Of a stretch of DNA of 64,000 nt, positions 8,464 to 17,037 are shown one piece after another; within the stretch, counting starts at the first letter, position 1, and each line of letters starts with the position of its first letter. The position numbers and the translations under genes are program-made. This stretch comes from Pelagivirga sediminicola (GTDB lineage Bacteria > Pseudomonadota > Alphaproteobacteria > Rhodobacterales > Rhodobacteraceae): contig NZ_QCYH01000002.1 of NCBI RefSeq assembly GCF_003072125.1, positions 310,001 through 374,000 of the forward strand, read 5' to 3'. Under the pieces are notes generated by a model, which had not been told where the DNA came from, did not search any database, and saw nothing but the letters and a program-made list of their open reading frames with translations.

Positions 8464-10014
8464 TCACTCGGCGGCGGATTCGCTCTCATCCGGGGTTTGC
8501 GGAGCGGCCTGCGCGTCACCATCTTCGATCGCAGGCTCGTCCGGCGTGTCCTCCGGTTCGGTCGCGGCGGCGCTGTCCGGCGCCCCGCCGCCATCCCCGC
8601 TGCGCGCCTCTACGGGGAGCGCGCCATCCTGCCAGACGCCGCTGTCTTCGTCGCCCGATGCATAGCGCATGGTGCCGGCGCCCTGCCGCTTGCCATCTAC
8701 GAAAAGCCCCTCGTAGACGTCGCCATTGGTGTAGGTTGCCACGCCCTTGCCGTTGATTTCGCCGTTCTTCCACTCGCCCTCATAGACGAACCCGTCCGGC
8801 ATCTCGATGCGCCCGGTGCCGTCGCGCTGGCCGTTCACGAAGCTGCCGGTATAGACCGTGCCATCGGGGTAGGTCGCCGTGCCCTGGCCCTGACGCTCGC
8901 CCTCGGACCATTCGCCCTCGTAGCGATAGCCATCGGCATAGGTCATCACGCCCTGGCCGTGGTTGCGCGCATCCTTGAACATGCCCTCATAAACCAACCC
9001 GCTGGGATAGGTGGCGCGGCCTTGCCCGTCGATCACGCCATCGACCCACTGGCCGTCATAGGTGGCGCCGTCGGGATAGGTGATCTTGCCCTCGCCATTG
9101 GCGAGGTCATCGCGGAAGTCGCCCTCGTAGACGGACCCGTCGGGATAGGTGACGCGCCCCGTGCCGGAGATCTGCCCGGCCACCCAGCTGCCCTTGTAGA
9201 CATAGCCATCAGTGCCGGTGAACGTGCCCTGACCGTCGCGCTTGTCATCGGCAAACCCGCCCTCGTAGACATCGCCGTTGTCATAGACGACGCGCCCCTG
9301 ACCCTCGCGGCGCCCGGCCACCAGATTGCCCTCGTAGACATCGCCATTGGGCTGGGTCAGCGTGCCCTTGCCGTCGATCTGCCCGTCTTTCCACAGGCCC
9401 GAATAGATCAGCCCGTCGGGCATGGTCAGCGTGCCGGTGCCGTCGCGCGCGCCGCGCTTGACCTCGCCCTCGTAGGTGGCGCCGTCGGGATAGGTGATCT
9501 TGGCGGTGCCGTCCTTGACGCCCTCGCTCCAGTCGCCCTCGTAGATATAGCCGCCGGGCGACGTCATGGTGCCGCGCCCGTGATGCATGGCGTTCAGGAA
9601 TTCGCCCTCGTAGCGCACGCCGTTGGCATAGACGGCCACGCCGCGCCCGGTGATCTTGCCGTTGACCCAGCCGCCCTCGTAGGTGCCGCCATCGGTGAAC
9701 ACGATCTTGCCGGTGCCGTTGGGCTTGCCCAGCGCAAACTCGCCCTCGTAGACCGATCCGTTGGGAAAGCGCGCGGTGCCGCGGCCCTTGATCTCGCCCT
9801 CCTGCCAGTCGCCGCTGTATTCATAGCCGTTGGGCAGGGTGTAGGTGCCGGTGCCGTGCTGCAACCCGTCCTTGAACGTACCCTCATAGACGCCGCCATC
9901 GTCATATTGCTTGGTCTGGATCGCGCCGTCCTGTGCGGCGGCGCCGGTGGCCGCCCCGCAGGCAAGCGCGAGCGTCGCGGCGAAAAAGGTCTGTCGTGTC
10001 AAGTTGGATGCCAT
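8464..10014 (-). CDS. Secreted MORN-repeat protein
   Basis: A 516-aa protein with a cleavable signal peptide (basic MASNLTRQT, hydrophobic core, cleavage near GAAAQDG at about residue 28), so probably periplasmic. From residue about 37 to 455 it consists of 18 back-to-back 23-residue MORN repeats of the form YEGxWxxGxxxGxGxxxYPDGxx, plus a degenerate 19th. The tail is acidic and low-complexity (EPEDTPDEPAIEDGDAQ) and probably disordered. MORN arrays are membrane- or protein-binding scaffolds; the bacterial role is unclear. It is divergent from nadE across a 217-bp gap. Start chosen at the Met preceding the signal peptide. Confidence 0.9.
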   Translation of the reverse strand: MASNLTRQTFFAATLALACGAATGAAAQDGAIQTKQYDDGGVYEGTFKDGLQHGTGTYTLPNGYEYSGDWQEGEIKGRGTARFPNGSVYEGEFALGKPNGTGKIVFTDGGTYEGGWVNGKITGRGVAVYANGVRYEGEFLNAMHHGRGTMTSPGGYIYEGDWSEGVKDGTAKITYPDGATYEGEVKRGARDGTGTLTMPDGLIYSGLWKDGQIDGKGTLTQPNGDVYEGNLVAGRREGQGRVVYDNGDVYEGGFADDKRDGQGTFTGTDGYVYKGSWVAGQISGTGRVTYPDGSVYEGDFRDDLANGEGKITYPDGATYDGQWVDGVIDGQGRATYPSGLVYEGMFKDARNHGQGVMTYADGYRYEGEWSEGERQGQGTATYPDGTVYTGSFVNGQRDGTGRIEMPDGFVYEGEWKNGEINGKGVATYTNGDVYEGLFVDGKRQGAGTMRYASGDEDSGVWQDGALPVEARSGDGGGAPDSAAATEPEDTPDEPAIEDGDAQAAPQTPDESESAAE

Positions 10015-10038
10015 GCTGTGCCCCGGATGCCCCCTCGT

Positions 10039-10059
10039 GCGGCGCTCCAAAGGCGCCGC
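10039..10059. repeat. 7-bp inverted repeat in the MORN/nadE divergent gap
   Basis: GCGGCGC and GCGCCGC are exact inverted copies separated by 7 nt, 25 bp upstream of the MORN gene start. This could be an operator or a leader hairpin for the MORN gene. The rest of the gap up to nadE (10060-10231) shows no other clear structure apart from the nadE Shine-Dalgarno. Confidence 0.4.
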
Positions 10060-10231
10060 TACTGGGGCAAAAGTAATGGACCGCCAGCGTCGGGGCAACG
10101 CGATTCGTCCCCGCCAGCGTGCTGCCGCCTGTGCCGCGCCCTTGCAAAACGCGGGCGGCCCGGCGCAATCGGCGATTGGGATCGCTGCGAAAACACTTTA
10201 GATCAGGGCGTGACAATTAAAGGAGCCGCCC

Positions 10232-11896
10232 ATGCCCGACCGTTTTCGCCTGACCCTTGCGCAACTGGCCCCCACCGTGGGCGATCTGGACGGCAACGCC
10301 GCGCAGGCGCGCGAGGCATGGAAGGCCGCGCGCGCGGCGGGCGCCGACATGCTGGCGCTGCCGGAGATGTTCATCACCGGCTACAACACGCAGGACCTGG
10401 TGCTGAAGCCTGCGTTCCATCAGGCCGCCATCGCGGCGATCCATGCGCTGGCCGCCGATTGCGCGGATGGCCCGGCCATCGGCATCGGCGGCCCGGCGCT
10501 GGAAGGCGCGGGGCTGTGCAACGCCTATTACGTGTTGCAGGGCGGCGAGGTGACGGCGCGGGTGCTGAAGCATCATCTGCCCAACGAGACCGTGTTCGAC
10601 GAAGTGCGTCTTTACGGCGCGGCGCCGGTGGCGGGGCCCTACACCGTCAAGGGCGTGCGCATCGGCAGCCCCATCTGCGAGGATGCCTGGCACGAGGATG
10701 TCACCGAAACCCTGGCCGAAACCGGCGCCGAGCTGCTGCTGGTGCCCAACGGCTCGCCCTATTATCGCGGCAAGATGGAGACGCGCCAGACGATCATGGT
10801 GTCCCGCGTGATCGAGACGGGGCTGCCGCTGGTCTATCTCAACATGACAGGCGGACAGGACGATCAGGTGTTCGATGGCGGCAGTTTCGTGCTGAACCCC
10901 GGCGGCGCGCTGGCGGTGCAGATGCCGCTGTTCGAGGATGCGCTGGCCCATGTGGATTTCACGCGCGGCGCGGACGGCTGGACGGCACAGAAGGGCGATC
11001 TGGCGCATATCCCCTGCAGTTTGGAGCAGGATTATCACGCGATGGTCGTGGCCTTGCGCGATTACATGCGCAAATCGGGCTTCGGGAAGGTGTTGCTGGG
11101 TCTGTCCGGCGGGCTCGATTCGGCGATCGTCGCGGTGATCGCCGCCGATGCGCTGGGCGCGGAAAACGTGCGCTGCGTGATGCTGCCGTCGGAATATACC
11201 AGCCCCGCGTCGCTGGAGGATGCGCAAAGCGTGGCCGAGGCGCTGGGATGCCGCTATGATTTCGTGCCCATCGACGAGCCGCGCGCGGCTGTCGGTGCGG
11301 CCCTCGCGCCGCTTTTCGAGGTGACCGAGCCGGGCGTGACCGAGGAGAACATCCAGTCGCGCCTGCGCGGCCTGCTGCTGATGGCGCTCAGCAACAAGTT
11401 CGGCGAGATGCTGCTGACCACGGGTAACAAGTCCGAGATCGCGGTGGGTTATGCCACGATCTATGGCGACATGAACGGCGGCTACAACCCGATCAAGGAT
11501 CTCTACAAGACCCGCGTTTTCGACATCTGCCGCTGGCGCAATGCGCATCACCGCGACTGGATGATGGGCCCCGGCGGCGAGGTGATCGCGCCGCGCATCA
11601 TCGACAAGCCGCCCTCGGCCGAGCTGCGCGCCGATCAGAAGGACAGCGATTCGCTGCCCGATTACCCGGTGCTGGACGGGATACTGGACATGCTGGTGGA
11701 CCAGGATGCCAGCGTCGCCGATTGCGTGGCGGCGGGATATGACCGGGCCGATGTGAAAAAGGTCGAAGGGCTGCTTTATACCAGCGAATACAAGCGGTTT
11801 CAGTCCGCGCCGGGCACGCGGCTGAGCAAGCGGGCCTTCTGGCTGGACCGGCGTTATCCGATCGTCAACCGCTGGAGGGATGACAGCGGAGGCTGA
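10232..11896 (+). CDS. nadE: NAD+ synthase (glutamine-hydrolysing)
   Basis: A 554-aa cytosolic enzyme making NAD+ from nicotinic acid adenine dinucleotide, ATP and glutamine-derived ammonia. The N-terminal nitrilase-type glutaminase domain (residues 1 to about 260) shows the Glu-Lys-Cys triad in LPEMFITGY, KHHLPNETVFDE and GSPICEDAWHED. The C-terminal synthetase domain carries the P-loop-like LGLSGGLDSAI, LLTTGNKSEIAVGY and YNPIKDLYKTRVF. A strong Shine-Dalgarno (AAAGGAG) precedes the ATG. A hairpin plus the conserved gene-end element follows the stop. Confidence 0.96.
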   Translation: MPDRFRLTLAQLAPTVGDLDGNAAQAREAWKAARAAGADMLALPEMFITGYNTQDLVLKPAFHQAAIAAIHALAADCADGPAIGIGGPALEGAGLCNAYYVLQGGEVTARVLKHHLPNETVFDEVRLYGAAPVAGPYTVKGVRIGSPICEDAWHEDVTETLAETGAELLLVPNGSPYYRGKMETRQTIMVSRVIETGLPLVYLNMTGGQDDQVFDGGSFVLNPGGALAVQMPLFEDALAHVDFTRGADGWTAQKGDLAHIPCSLEQDYHAMVVALRDYMRKSGFGKVLLGLSGGLDSAIVAVIAADALGAENVRCVMLPSEYTSPASLEDAQSVAEALGCRYDFVPIDEPRAAVGAALAPLFEVTEPGVTEENIQSRLRGLLLMALSNKFGEMLLTTGNKSEIAVGYATIYGDMNGGYNPIKDLYKTRVFDICRWRNAHHRDWMMGPGGEVIAPRIIDKPPSAELRADQKDSDSLPDYPVLDGILDMLVDQDASVADCVAAGYDRADVKKVEGLLYTSEYKRFQSAPGTRLSKRAFWLDRRYPIVNRWRDDSGG

Positions 11897-11899
11897 AAG

Positions 11900-11935
11900 G
11901 GCGCTGCGCGCCGGAGTATTTTTGCCAAGATGAAG
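11900..11935 (+). terminator. Hairpin plus conserved gene-end element after nadE
   Basis: A short GC hairpin (GGCGC, loop TGC, GCGCC) at 11900-11912 is followed by GGA and then GTATTTTTGCCAAGATGAAG. I recognise this 20-mer from memory as recurring between genes in Rhodobacterales genomes. A hairpin followed by a T5 run suggests 3'-end formation or termination of nadE. A related copy lies on the other strand at 49315-49337. Confidence 0.55.
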
Positions 11936-11945
11936 CCCCGGCGCG

Positions 11946-12341
11946 TCATTCCCACCAGCGGTCGATAGTGGCGATGTCGTCATCGGACCAGCCGAAATGA
12001 TGCGCGAATTCGTGGACCGTCACATGCGCGACGAGCTGCTCCAGCGTGACGCCCGGCCGCGTCGCCAGCTCGGCCAGGATGGGCCGGCGGAAGAGCCAGA
12101 CCGTATCGGGCCAAGGCGAGGGGTAGGCGACCGATTTATGCGTCATCGGCACGCCCTCGTAGAGGCCGGTCAACTGCATCGGATCGTCCATGTCCAGATC
12201 GGCCAGCAGGGCCGCATCCGGCATATCCAGCACCCGCAAGGCGACCTGCGCCGCGGCATCCGCAAAGGGCGCGGGCAGCGCGTCGACGGTGTCGCGCGCG
12301 ATCTGCTCCATCTCGTCAAGGGTCGGGATATGCTGGCTCAT
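11946..12341 (-). CDS. Zincin-like metallopeptidase family protein
   Basis: A 131-aa small cytosolic protein of the acidic zincin-like family (DUF1025-type). The zinc site HEFAHHFGWSDDD lies near the C-terminus, with HExxH histidines at about residues 109 and 113. Upstream blocks LTGLYEGVPMTHKS and PDTVWLFRRPILAE match the family pattern. Substrate unknown; proteolysis is inferred only from HExxH. The start MSQHIPTLDEM at 12341 is preferred; an ATG at 12350 in frame lies inside the palindrome. The gene overlaps nothing but sits 41 bp from the downstream end of the MBL gene and is probably co-transcribed with it. Confidence 0.85.
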   Translation of the reverse strand: MSQHIPTLDEMEQIARDTVDALPAPFADAAAQVALRVLDMPDAALLADLDMDDPMQLTGLYEGVPMTHKSVAYPSPWPDTVWLFRRPILAELATRPGVTLEQLVAHVTVHEFAHHFGWSDDDIATIDRWWE

Positions 12342-12360
12342 CCCGCCCATATGGGCGGGA
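12341..12360. repeat. Perfect 20-bp palindrome at the peptidase start
   Basis: TCCCGCCCAT followed directly by ATGGGCGGGA is a spacer-free perfect palindrome whose left edge touches the peptidase ATG. In the peptidase mRNA it would place a strong hairpin over the ribosome-binding region, and it lies in the gap between two minus-strand genes. Confidence 0.7.
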
Positions 12361-12382
12361 TGCAGGGCAAAGGGAAGGGCGC

Positions 12383-13294
12383 TCAGAGCCGCAGCTGATA
12401 GCTTTCGGGCAGGTAGGCATAGCCGCCCTCGGTGCGTTTCACATATCCCATGGCCGGGAAGGGCATGTGATAGCCGATGAAGGGCATGCGCTCGGCCGCC
12501 AGCATGTCCAGCAGCGCGTGGCGCGTGGCCGCAGCGGCGGATTTGTCCATGTCGAAAGAGACCTCCCAATCGGGATGGGCCAGCGAAAAGACCGGATGAT
12601 TGGCAAAATCCGCGCCGATCAGCAGCGATTTCCCGGCGCTCTCGATCCGGTAGGCCATGTGGCCGGGCGTGTGGCCGAACGCCTCGACGGCGGTGATGCC
12701 GGGGGCGGCGTCCTGGCCCGGCTCGATCATCGTCGTCTGTTCGGCCAGGGGGCGCATCTTGGCTTCGAAGCCGTCATTCTCCGCGGCGGCCCAGTGGTCG
12801 AACTCGGCCGCGCCGGTGACATAGCGGGCATTGGCAAAGGTGGCGCCGTCCGCGCCCATCAGGCCACCGATGTGATCGCCGTGCATATGGGTGATGACCA
12901 CGATATCCACCTGATCGGCGCTGTATCCCGCGCCGCTGAGCGCCTCGGTCAGCCCCGCCGGGTCCAGCCCGGTATCGAACAGCACCAGCGTCTCGCCGGT
13001 ATTGACCAGCGTCGGCGTGAAGAAGAACTGCGCCACCTCTGTGGGCAGCAGCGCGTCGCGGGCGACCTCGGCGAAGGTGTCATCGTCGACATTCAGCCCG
13101 AATATGCTGTGCGGATCCTCGCGCGGGGCTGTGCCGGCGAGTAAATTCGTGATCTCGAAATCGCCCAGTGCAATACGCCGGTGCGTGGCCGAGGACGGCC
13201 CCATCATCGGGGCGGCCGCGCGGGCGGCATGGGCCAGCGGCAGCGCGGCGGCGGCGCCCAGCAGGGCGCGGCGGGACAGGGTGTGTCGTCTCAT
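12383..13294 (-). CDS. Secreted MBL-fold metallo-hydrolase
   Basis: A 303-aa metallo-beta-lactamase-fold hydrolase. The start MRRHTLSRRALLGAAAALPLAH is a signal peptide with an SRRALLG stretch reminiscent of Tat signals, so export to the periplasm is likely. Metal-binding motifs: HMHGDHIGG near residue 140, HTPGHMAYR around residue 212, GADFANHPVF around 235, and a C-terminal YHMPFPAMGYV. Such proteins include lactonases, quorum-quenching enzymes and many without known substrate. It lies upstream of the peptidase gene on the same strand. Confidence 0.87.
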   Translation of the reverse strand: MRRHTLSRRALLGAAAALPLAHAARAAAPMMGPSSATHRRIALGDFEITNLLAGTAPREDPHSIFGLNVDDDTFAEVARDALLPTEVAQFFFTPTLVNTGETLVLFDTGLDPAGLTEALSGAGYSADQVDIVVITHMHGDHIGGLMGADGATFANARYVTGAAEFDHWAAAENDGFEAKMRPLAEQTTMIEPGQDAAPGITAVEAFGHTPGHMAYRIESAGKSLLIGADFANHPVFSLAHPDWEVSFDMDKSAAAATRHALLDMLAAERMPFIGYHMPFPAMGYVKRTEGGYAYLPESYQLRL

Positions 13295-13373
13295 TGGCGT
13301 GTCTCCCGTGTTTTTGCTGGTCTCAAGGGTAGGGCAGCGGCCGCCTATTGCGGCTCACGATCGCGTGAACGAC

Positions 13374-15299
13374 TCAGAGCGGGATGCGCAGGCGCAGGAA
13401 ACCTTCCGGCGTCAGGCCCAGATCCTGCGCGGCGATGGCGCGCAGCGCGGCGGGATCGCGGCGCAGCTCGGGCGAGGTGTCCAGAAGCACCGCGTTGCCG
13501 GCCATCGGGGCGAAACGCCAGCCGGGCGGTTGCTCGGGCGGCACGTTCAGCGGTGCGCGCGCGATTTCGTCCGCCAACTGGTCGCGCAGGGGCCGGTCGG
13601 CGGTGTGGATCACCGTGCTCTGGCCCGCGTCCACGAAGCCGCCGCCGCCATGGGCGCGGTAGGTATTCGTGGCCAGCACGAAGCGGTCCGCGTCCTTGAG
13701 CGGCTGTCCGGCGTGGCGCAGATCGCGGATACGCCGCGCGCCGGAGTTCAGCAGCGCGCCGGTCCGGTCGAAACGGGGCGGCCGCGACAGGTCGATCTGA
13801 TAGCTGAGCCCCAGAATGACGTCGAAATCATGCCCCGGAATGTCTGTATCGCGCAGCATCGCCTCGGGCGTGCCGGGCGTTTGCATGGCAAAGCAGATGG
13901 CCGCACGCTCCAGCCAGTCCCGCAGCTGCGCGCCGGTGACGAGTATGCCGCACAGCCGGTTGGGAAAGGGATAGAGATCCGCCGCATGGCGCAGCGAGAT
14001 CGGGCCGGCCTGCACATCGCAGAAATTCTGCGGGCCGCCGCGCCCTCCGGTCTTGAAGGCGGCCGTGGCGGCAAGGATGGGCAGGCCTTCATGGGCTGTG
14101 CCCGCCAGCCCGCGCGACAGGATGCGGCGCTGCAGGATATTGACGGCGGCGACCGAGGGATCCGGCCGCACCAGCGCCAGAAAGCTGTGCAGCGGCTGCA
14201 TGCAATATCCGATGGGCCGGCGCATCTGCTTGAGCGTCATGTCATGGGCCGCCTGCACGCCGCGCACCAGATCGGTGTCGGGCGGGACGGGGGCGCGCGC
14301 GGGCGCCTCGGCCACGGATCTCAGATCGCAGCGATGGGCCGCGACGCGCCAGCGCCCGCCGCGCCGGACCACGGTCAGATCCATCACCCCAAGGTGGGAT
14401 CCATGCGCGCCGGCCATCACCGCGGGCGTGCCGTTCAGCATGCCAGCCGCGTGATCTATGCCCGCCGCCGTGCCCGGCGCCGTGATGGCGCCGCCCCGGC
14501 GCGGGAAAATGTCGTGGCTGTGGCCGGCCATGATCGCATCGACGCCCGGTATCGCCGCGAGCGGCAGCGCGGCGTTTTCCATTATCGGATGCGCCTCGGC
14601 GGTGTCGATGCCCGTATGCGCCAGCAGCAGCACCAGATCGGCGCCCGCCGCGCGCACCTGCGGCACGAGGGCGCGCGCGGTCTCGACCATGTCACGGGCC
14701 TGCAACTGGCCCGCCAGATGGGGCGCGTCCCATTGGTTGATCTGCGGCGGCACCAGGCCGATGACGCCCAGCGTCAGGACCTGCCCGCACCCGGCCTCAT
14801 CCGTGACGGTGCGGCGCAAAAGCTGATAGGGCGGCATGTAGCAGCGGGCGGGCCCGGCGCCGGGCCATGTGAAGACATTCGCGCAGGTGAACGGAAATGT
14901 CGCATCGGCCAGCGTGCGGCCCAGCCAGTCCAGCCCGAAGTTGAACTCGTGATTGCCAAGCCCGGCCGCGTCATAGTTCAGCCGGTTCATCGCGGCGATC
15001 ACCGGGTTCGGGCCGCGCCAGCCGCTGCCGCTCTGGCCGGTCACGTCGCCGACGGGGGTGCCCTGAAGCGCGTCGCCATTGTCGAACAGCAGCGTATTGG
15101 GCGCCTCATCGCGCGCCGCGCGGATCAGCGTGGCGATGCGGGCCAGCCCGTAGGGCCGCGCGCCGATATCCGCGTAATAATCATAGGGCAGAAGGCTGGC
15201 ATGCAGATCGGTCGTTCCCAGAAGGCGCAATCGCACGGTGACGTCGGCGGTCGGGGCCGAAAGCGCGCCGGGCGCGGTCATGGGCGATCTTGCGTTCAT
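13374..15299 (-). CDS. cpdB: 2',3'-cyclic-nucleotide 2'-phosphodiesterase / 3'-nucleotidase family enzyme
   Basis: A 641-aa metallophosphatase with 5'-nucleotidase-like architecture. The N-terminal calcineurin-type domain has LGTTDLHASLLPYDYY (Asp and His metal ligands), FDNGDALQGTP, GLGNHEFNFG and MAGHSHDIFPR; the C-terminal nucleotide-binding domain includes LYPFPNRLCGILVTGAQLRDWLERAA and NTYRAHGGGGF. CpdB is normally periplasmic, but no convincing signal peptide is seen at this start (MNARSPMTAPG), which is odd. The start at 15299 has a GGGGAG Shine-Dalgarno. It is divergent from nudC. Confidence 0.87.
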   Translation of the reverse strand: MNARSPMTAPGALSAPTADVTVRLRLLGTTDLHASLLPYDYYADIGARPYGLARIATLIRAARDEAPNTLLFDNGDALQGTPVGDVTGQSGSGWRGPNPVIAAMNRLNYDAAGLGNHEFNFGLDWLGRTLADATFPFTCANVFTWPGAGPARCYMPPYQLLRRTVTDEAGCGQVLTLGVIGLVPPQINQWDAPHLAGQLQARDMVETARALVPQVRAAGADLVLLLAHTGIDTAEAHPIMENAALPLAAIPGVDAIMAGHSHDIFPRRGGAITAPGTAAGIDHAAGMLNGTPAVMAGAHGSHLGVMDLTVVRRGGRWRVAAHRCDLRSVAEAPARAPVPPDTDLVRGVQAAHDMTLKQMRRPIGYCMQPLHSFLALVRPDPSVAAVNILQRRILSRGLAGTAHEGLPILAATAAFKTGGRGGPQNFCDVQAGPISLRHAADLYPFPNRLCGILVTGAQLRDWLERAAICFAMQTPGTPEAMLRDTDIPGHDFDVILGLSYQIDLSRPPRFDRTGALLNSGARRIRDLRHAGQPLKDADRFVLATNTYRAHGGGGFVDAGQSTVIHTADRPLRDQLADEIARAPLNVPPEQPPGWRFAPMAGNAVLLDTSPELRRDPAALRAIAAQDLGLTPEGFLRLRIPL

Positions 15300-15384
15300 G
15301 CGCTCCCCGCGGATGATGCCGGTAATGGCGCGGCCTCGTGGCAGGTGGCTTGGCCTTGCAGCGGGAATATCATGGGCTGGCGAG

Positions 15385-15393
15385 TTATCCACA
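15385..15393 (+). promoter_or_regulatory. Isolated DnaA-box match
   Basis: TTATCCACA, a perfect consensus 9-mer for DnaA binding, lies in the 224-bp divergent gap between cpdB and nudC. No second perfect copy or AT-rich unwinding region was seen nearby, so an origin is not supported; it may be a chance match or a DnaA titration/regulatory site. Confidence 0.3.
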
Positions 15394-15523
15394 GGAATCA
15401 CTCAACCTTTGGATGTGAGGGCCTAATTTTTTCGCGCCTGTTGCTGCGGTGTCACCATGCTTGCGCGGCGGCGAGGATCGTGGCACGGCACGCGCGGCGA
15501 TCACGCGGGCAGGGAGCATGCGC

Positions 15524-16492
15524 ATGAAACTGGCGGAAAGCGTGACATTCGGGGGCGCCTCGCTGGACCGGGCCGCGCATCTGCGCGGGAACGCGGCGGC
15601 CATGGAGGCGGCCATTGCCGAAGGCGGGGCCGAAGCGATCCTCATGTGGCGCGGCAAGCCGCTGACGCAGGCGGGCGATCTCGCGCCGCTGGTGCGCCTG
15701 CCGCGCGATCATCCGGTGCTGGAGACCTCGCGCCGCGTGTTTCTGGGCCGCGAGGCGCCGGGCCGTCCGCTCATCTTTGCGCATGACATCTCGCATTGGG
15801 AACCGGAGGGGCAGGCGGCGGACACGCTGAACAGTTTTCTCGACCCCAGCGAGCAGTGTCACCCGGACCTGCCGGGCACCTGCGTCTTTGCCGAATTGCG
15901 TCGCATCATGACCTTGCTCAGCCCGCGCGATGCAGAGCTGGCGGCCACCGCGCGGGCGCTTTTCGGCTGGCATGACAGCCACGGATTTTGCGCCTGCTGC
16001 GGCGCGGGCAGCGCGATGGACATGGGCGGGTGGCGCAGGCGCTGCCCGGTATGCGCCGCGCCGCATTTTCCGCGTACCGATCCGGTGGTCATCATGTTGA
16101 TCACCCAAGGCAACTCGGCGCTGCTGGGCCGCTCGCCGGGCTGGCCGGACGGGATGTATTCGCTGCTGGCGGGCTTTGTCGAGCCGGGCGAGACGGTGGA
16201 GGCGGCGGTGCGCCGCGAGGTGCAGGAGGAAACCGCGGTCGCCGTCGGCGAGGTCACGTATCTGGCCAGCCAGCCCTGGCCCTTTCCGGCCTCGCTGATG
16301 ATCGGCTGCCGGGGCACCGCGCTCAGCCGCGACATCACCATCGACCGCGACGAGCTGGAGGATGCGATCTGGGTCAGCCGCGAGGATGTGATGGACGCGT
16401 TCGCCGGGCGCCACAGGTTTCTGGCACCGGCGCGGCGGGGGGCGATTGCGCAATTTCTGCTGTCCAACTGGCTTGCGGACCGGCTGGATTGA
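15524..16492 (+). CDS. nudC: NAD(+)/NADH diphosphatase (Nudix, NudC-type)
   Basis: A 322-aa Nudix hydrolase cleaving NAD(H) to NMN(H) and AMP; NudC also removes NAD caps from RNA. Visible: a zinc ribbon (FCACCGAGS ... CPVCAAPHFPRTDP) at about residues 155-185, the Nudix box GFVEPGETVEAAVRREVQEE, and the NADH-specific signature SQPWPFPASLM. The Nudix box ends EETA where many have EEAG. The Met at 15524 has AGGGAG at good spacing; an ATG two codons earlier is too close to it. Confidence 0.94.
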   Translation: MKLAESVTFGGASLDRAAHLRGNAAAMEAAIAEGGAEAILMWRGKPLTQAGDLAPLVRLPRDHPVLETSRRVFLGREAPGRPLIFAHDISHWEPEGQAADTLNSFLDPSEQCHPDLPGTCVFAELRRIMTLLSPRDAELAATARALFGWHDSHGFCACCGAGSAMDMGGWRRRCPVCAAPHFPRTDPVVIMLITQGNSALLGRSPGWPDGMYSLLAGFVEPGETVEAAVRREVQEETAVAVGEVTYLASQPWPFPASLMIGCRGTALSRDITIDRDELEDAIWVSREDVMDAFAGRHRFLAPARRGAIAQFLLSNWLADRLD

Positions 16493-16561
16493 GGTGACTA
16501 TGGCGCCACGTCTGAAAGGCCGCAGAGCGGGCAGGCGCGGTATGCAAAACAGGGTGGGTAA

Positions 16562-17029
16562 ATGAAGTTCGAGGCACGCGAAGATATCGAGGCGCCGATC
16601 GACTATGTCTTTTCGCAAGTGTCGGATTTCGCCGCGCTGGAGCGATCCTTGCTGCGGCGCGGCGCGGATATCCAGCGCACCGCCGATGTCACGCCGCCCG
16701 CGGCGGGCATCGTCTGGGACACGGCCTTTGACATGCGCGGCAAACGCCGGCAGATGCAGCTTGAGCTGACCGGATACGAGCCGCCGTCGATGATGCAGTT
16801 CAAGGCCAGCTCAAAATCGCTGAACAGCGATTTCGTGGTCGAGCTTGTGGCGCTGTCGCGGGGCCGCACACGCCTTTCGCTCGCGGCCGAGCTGAAGCCG
16901 CAAAACCTGTCTGCGCGGCTGATGGTGCAGTCGCTGAAACTGGCGCGCACGAATGTCGCCAGGCGGTTCGACATGCGCGTGGCCACCTTCGCGCAGGAGC
17001 TGGAAGACAGGTATATGCGCCGCGCCTGA
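16562..17029 (+). CDS. SRPBCC family protein
   Basis: A 155-aa START/polyketide-cyclase-fold protein, a small ligand-binding barrel. It begins MKFEAREDIEAPIDYVFSQVSDFAALERSLLRRG, the family pattern of a short strand followed by the I-x-A-P-xx-VF helix, and continues through FDMRGKRRQMQLELTGYEP to the long C-terminal helix (LARTNVARRFDMRVATFAQELEDRYMRR). Ligand and role unknown. It stands 69 bp after nudC on the same strand and converges with pheA 8 bp downstream. Confidence 0.8.
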   Translation: MKFEAREDIEAPIDYVFSQVSDFAALERSLLRRGADIQRTADVTPPAAGIVWDTAFDMRGKRRQMQLELTGYEPPSMMQFKASSKSLNSDFVVELVALSRGRTRLSLAAELKPQNLSARLMVQSLKLARTNVARRFDMRVATFAQELEDRYMRRA

Positions 17030-17037
17030 CGCGCAGG

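Noticed and set aside
7978-11259. A frame of more than 1,000 codons on the plus strand across the GFA, MORN and start of nadE genes
   Set aside because: It spans two oppositely directed genes with motifs and produces repetitive ALVDIAI-like residues that are only the antisense of MORN repeats.
15385-15393. Replication origin marked by a DnaA box
   Set aside because: Only one perfect box, no cluster, no AT-rich unwinding region and no dnaA, hemE or parAB nearby.
13002-15527. A frame of about 840 codons opposite the cpdB-type gene
   Set aside because: Antisense to a metallophosphatase with all its motifs; composition is arginine- and histidine-rich without domains.
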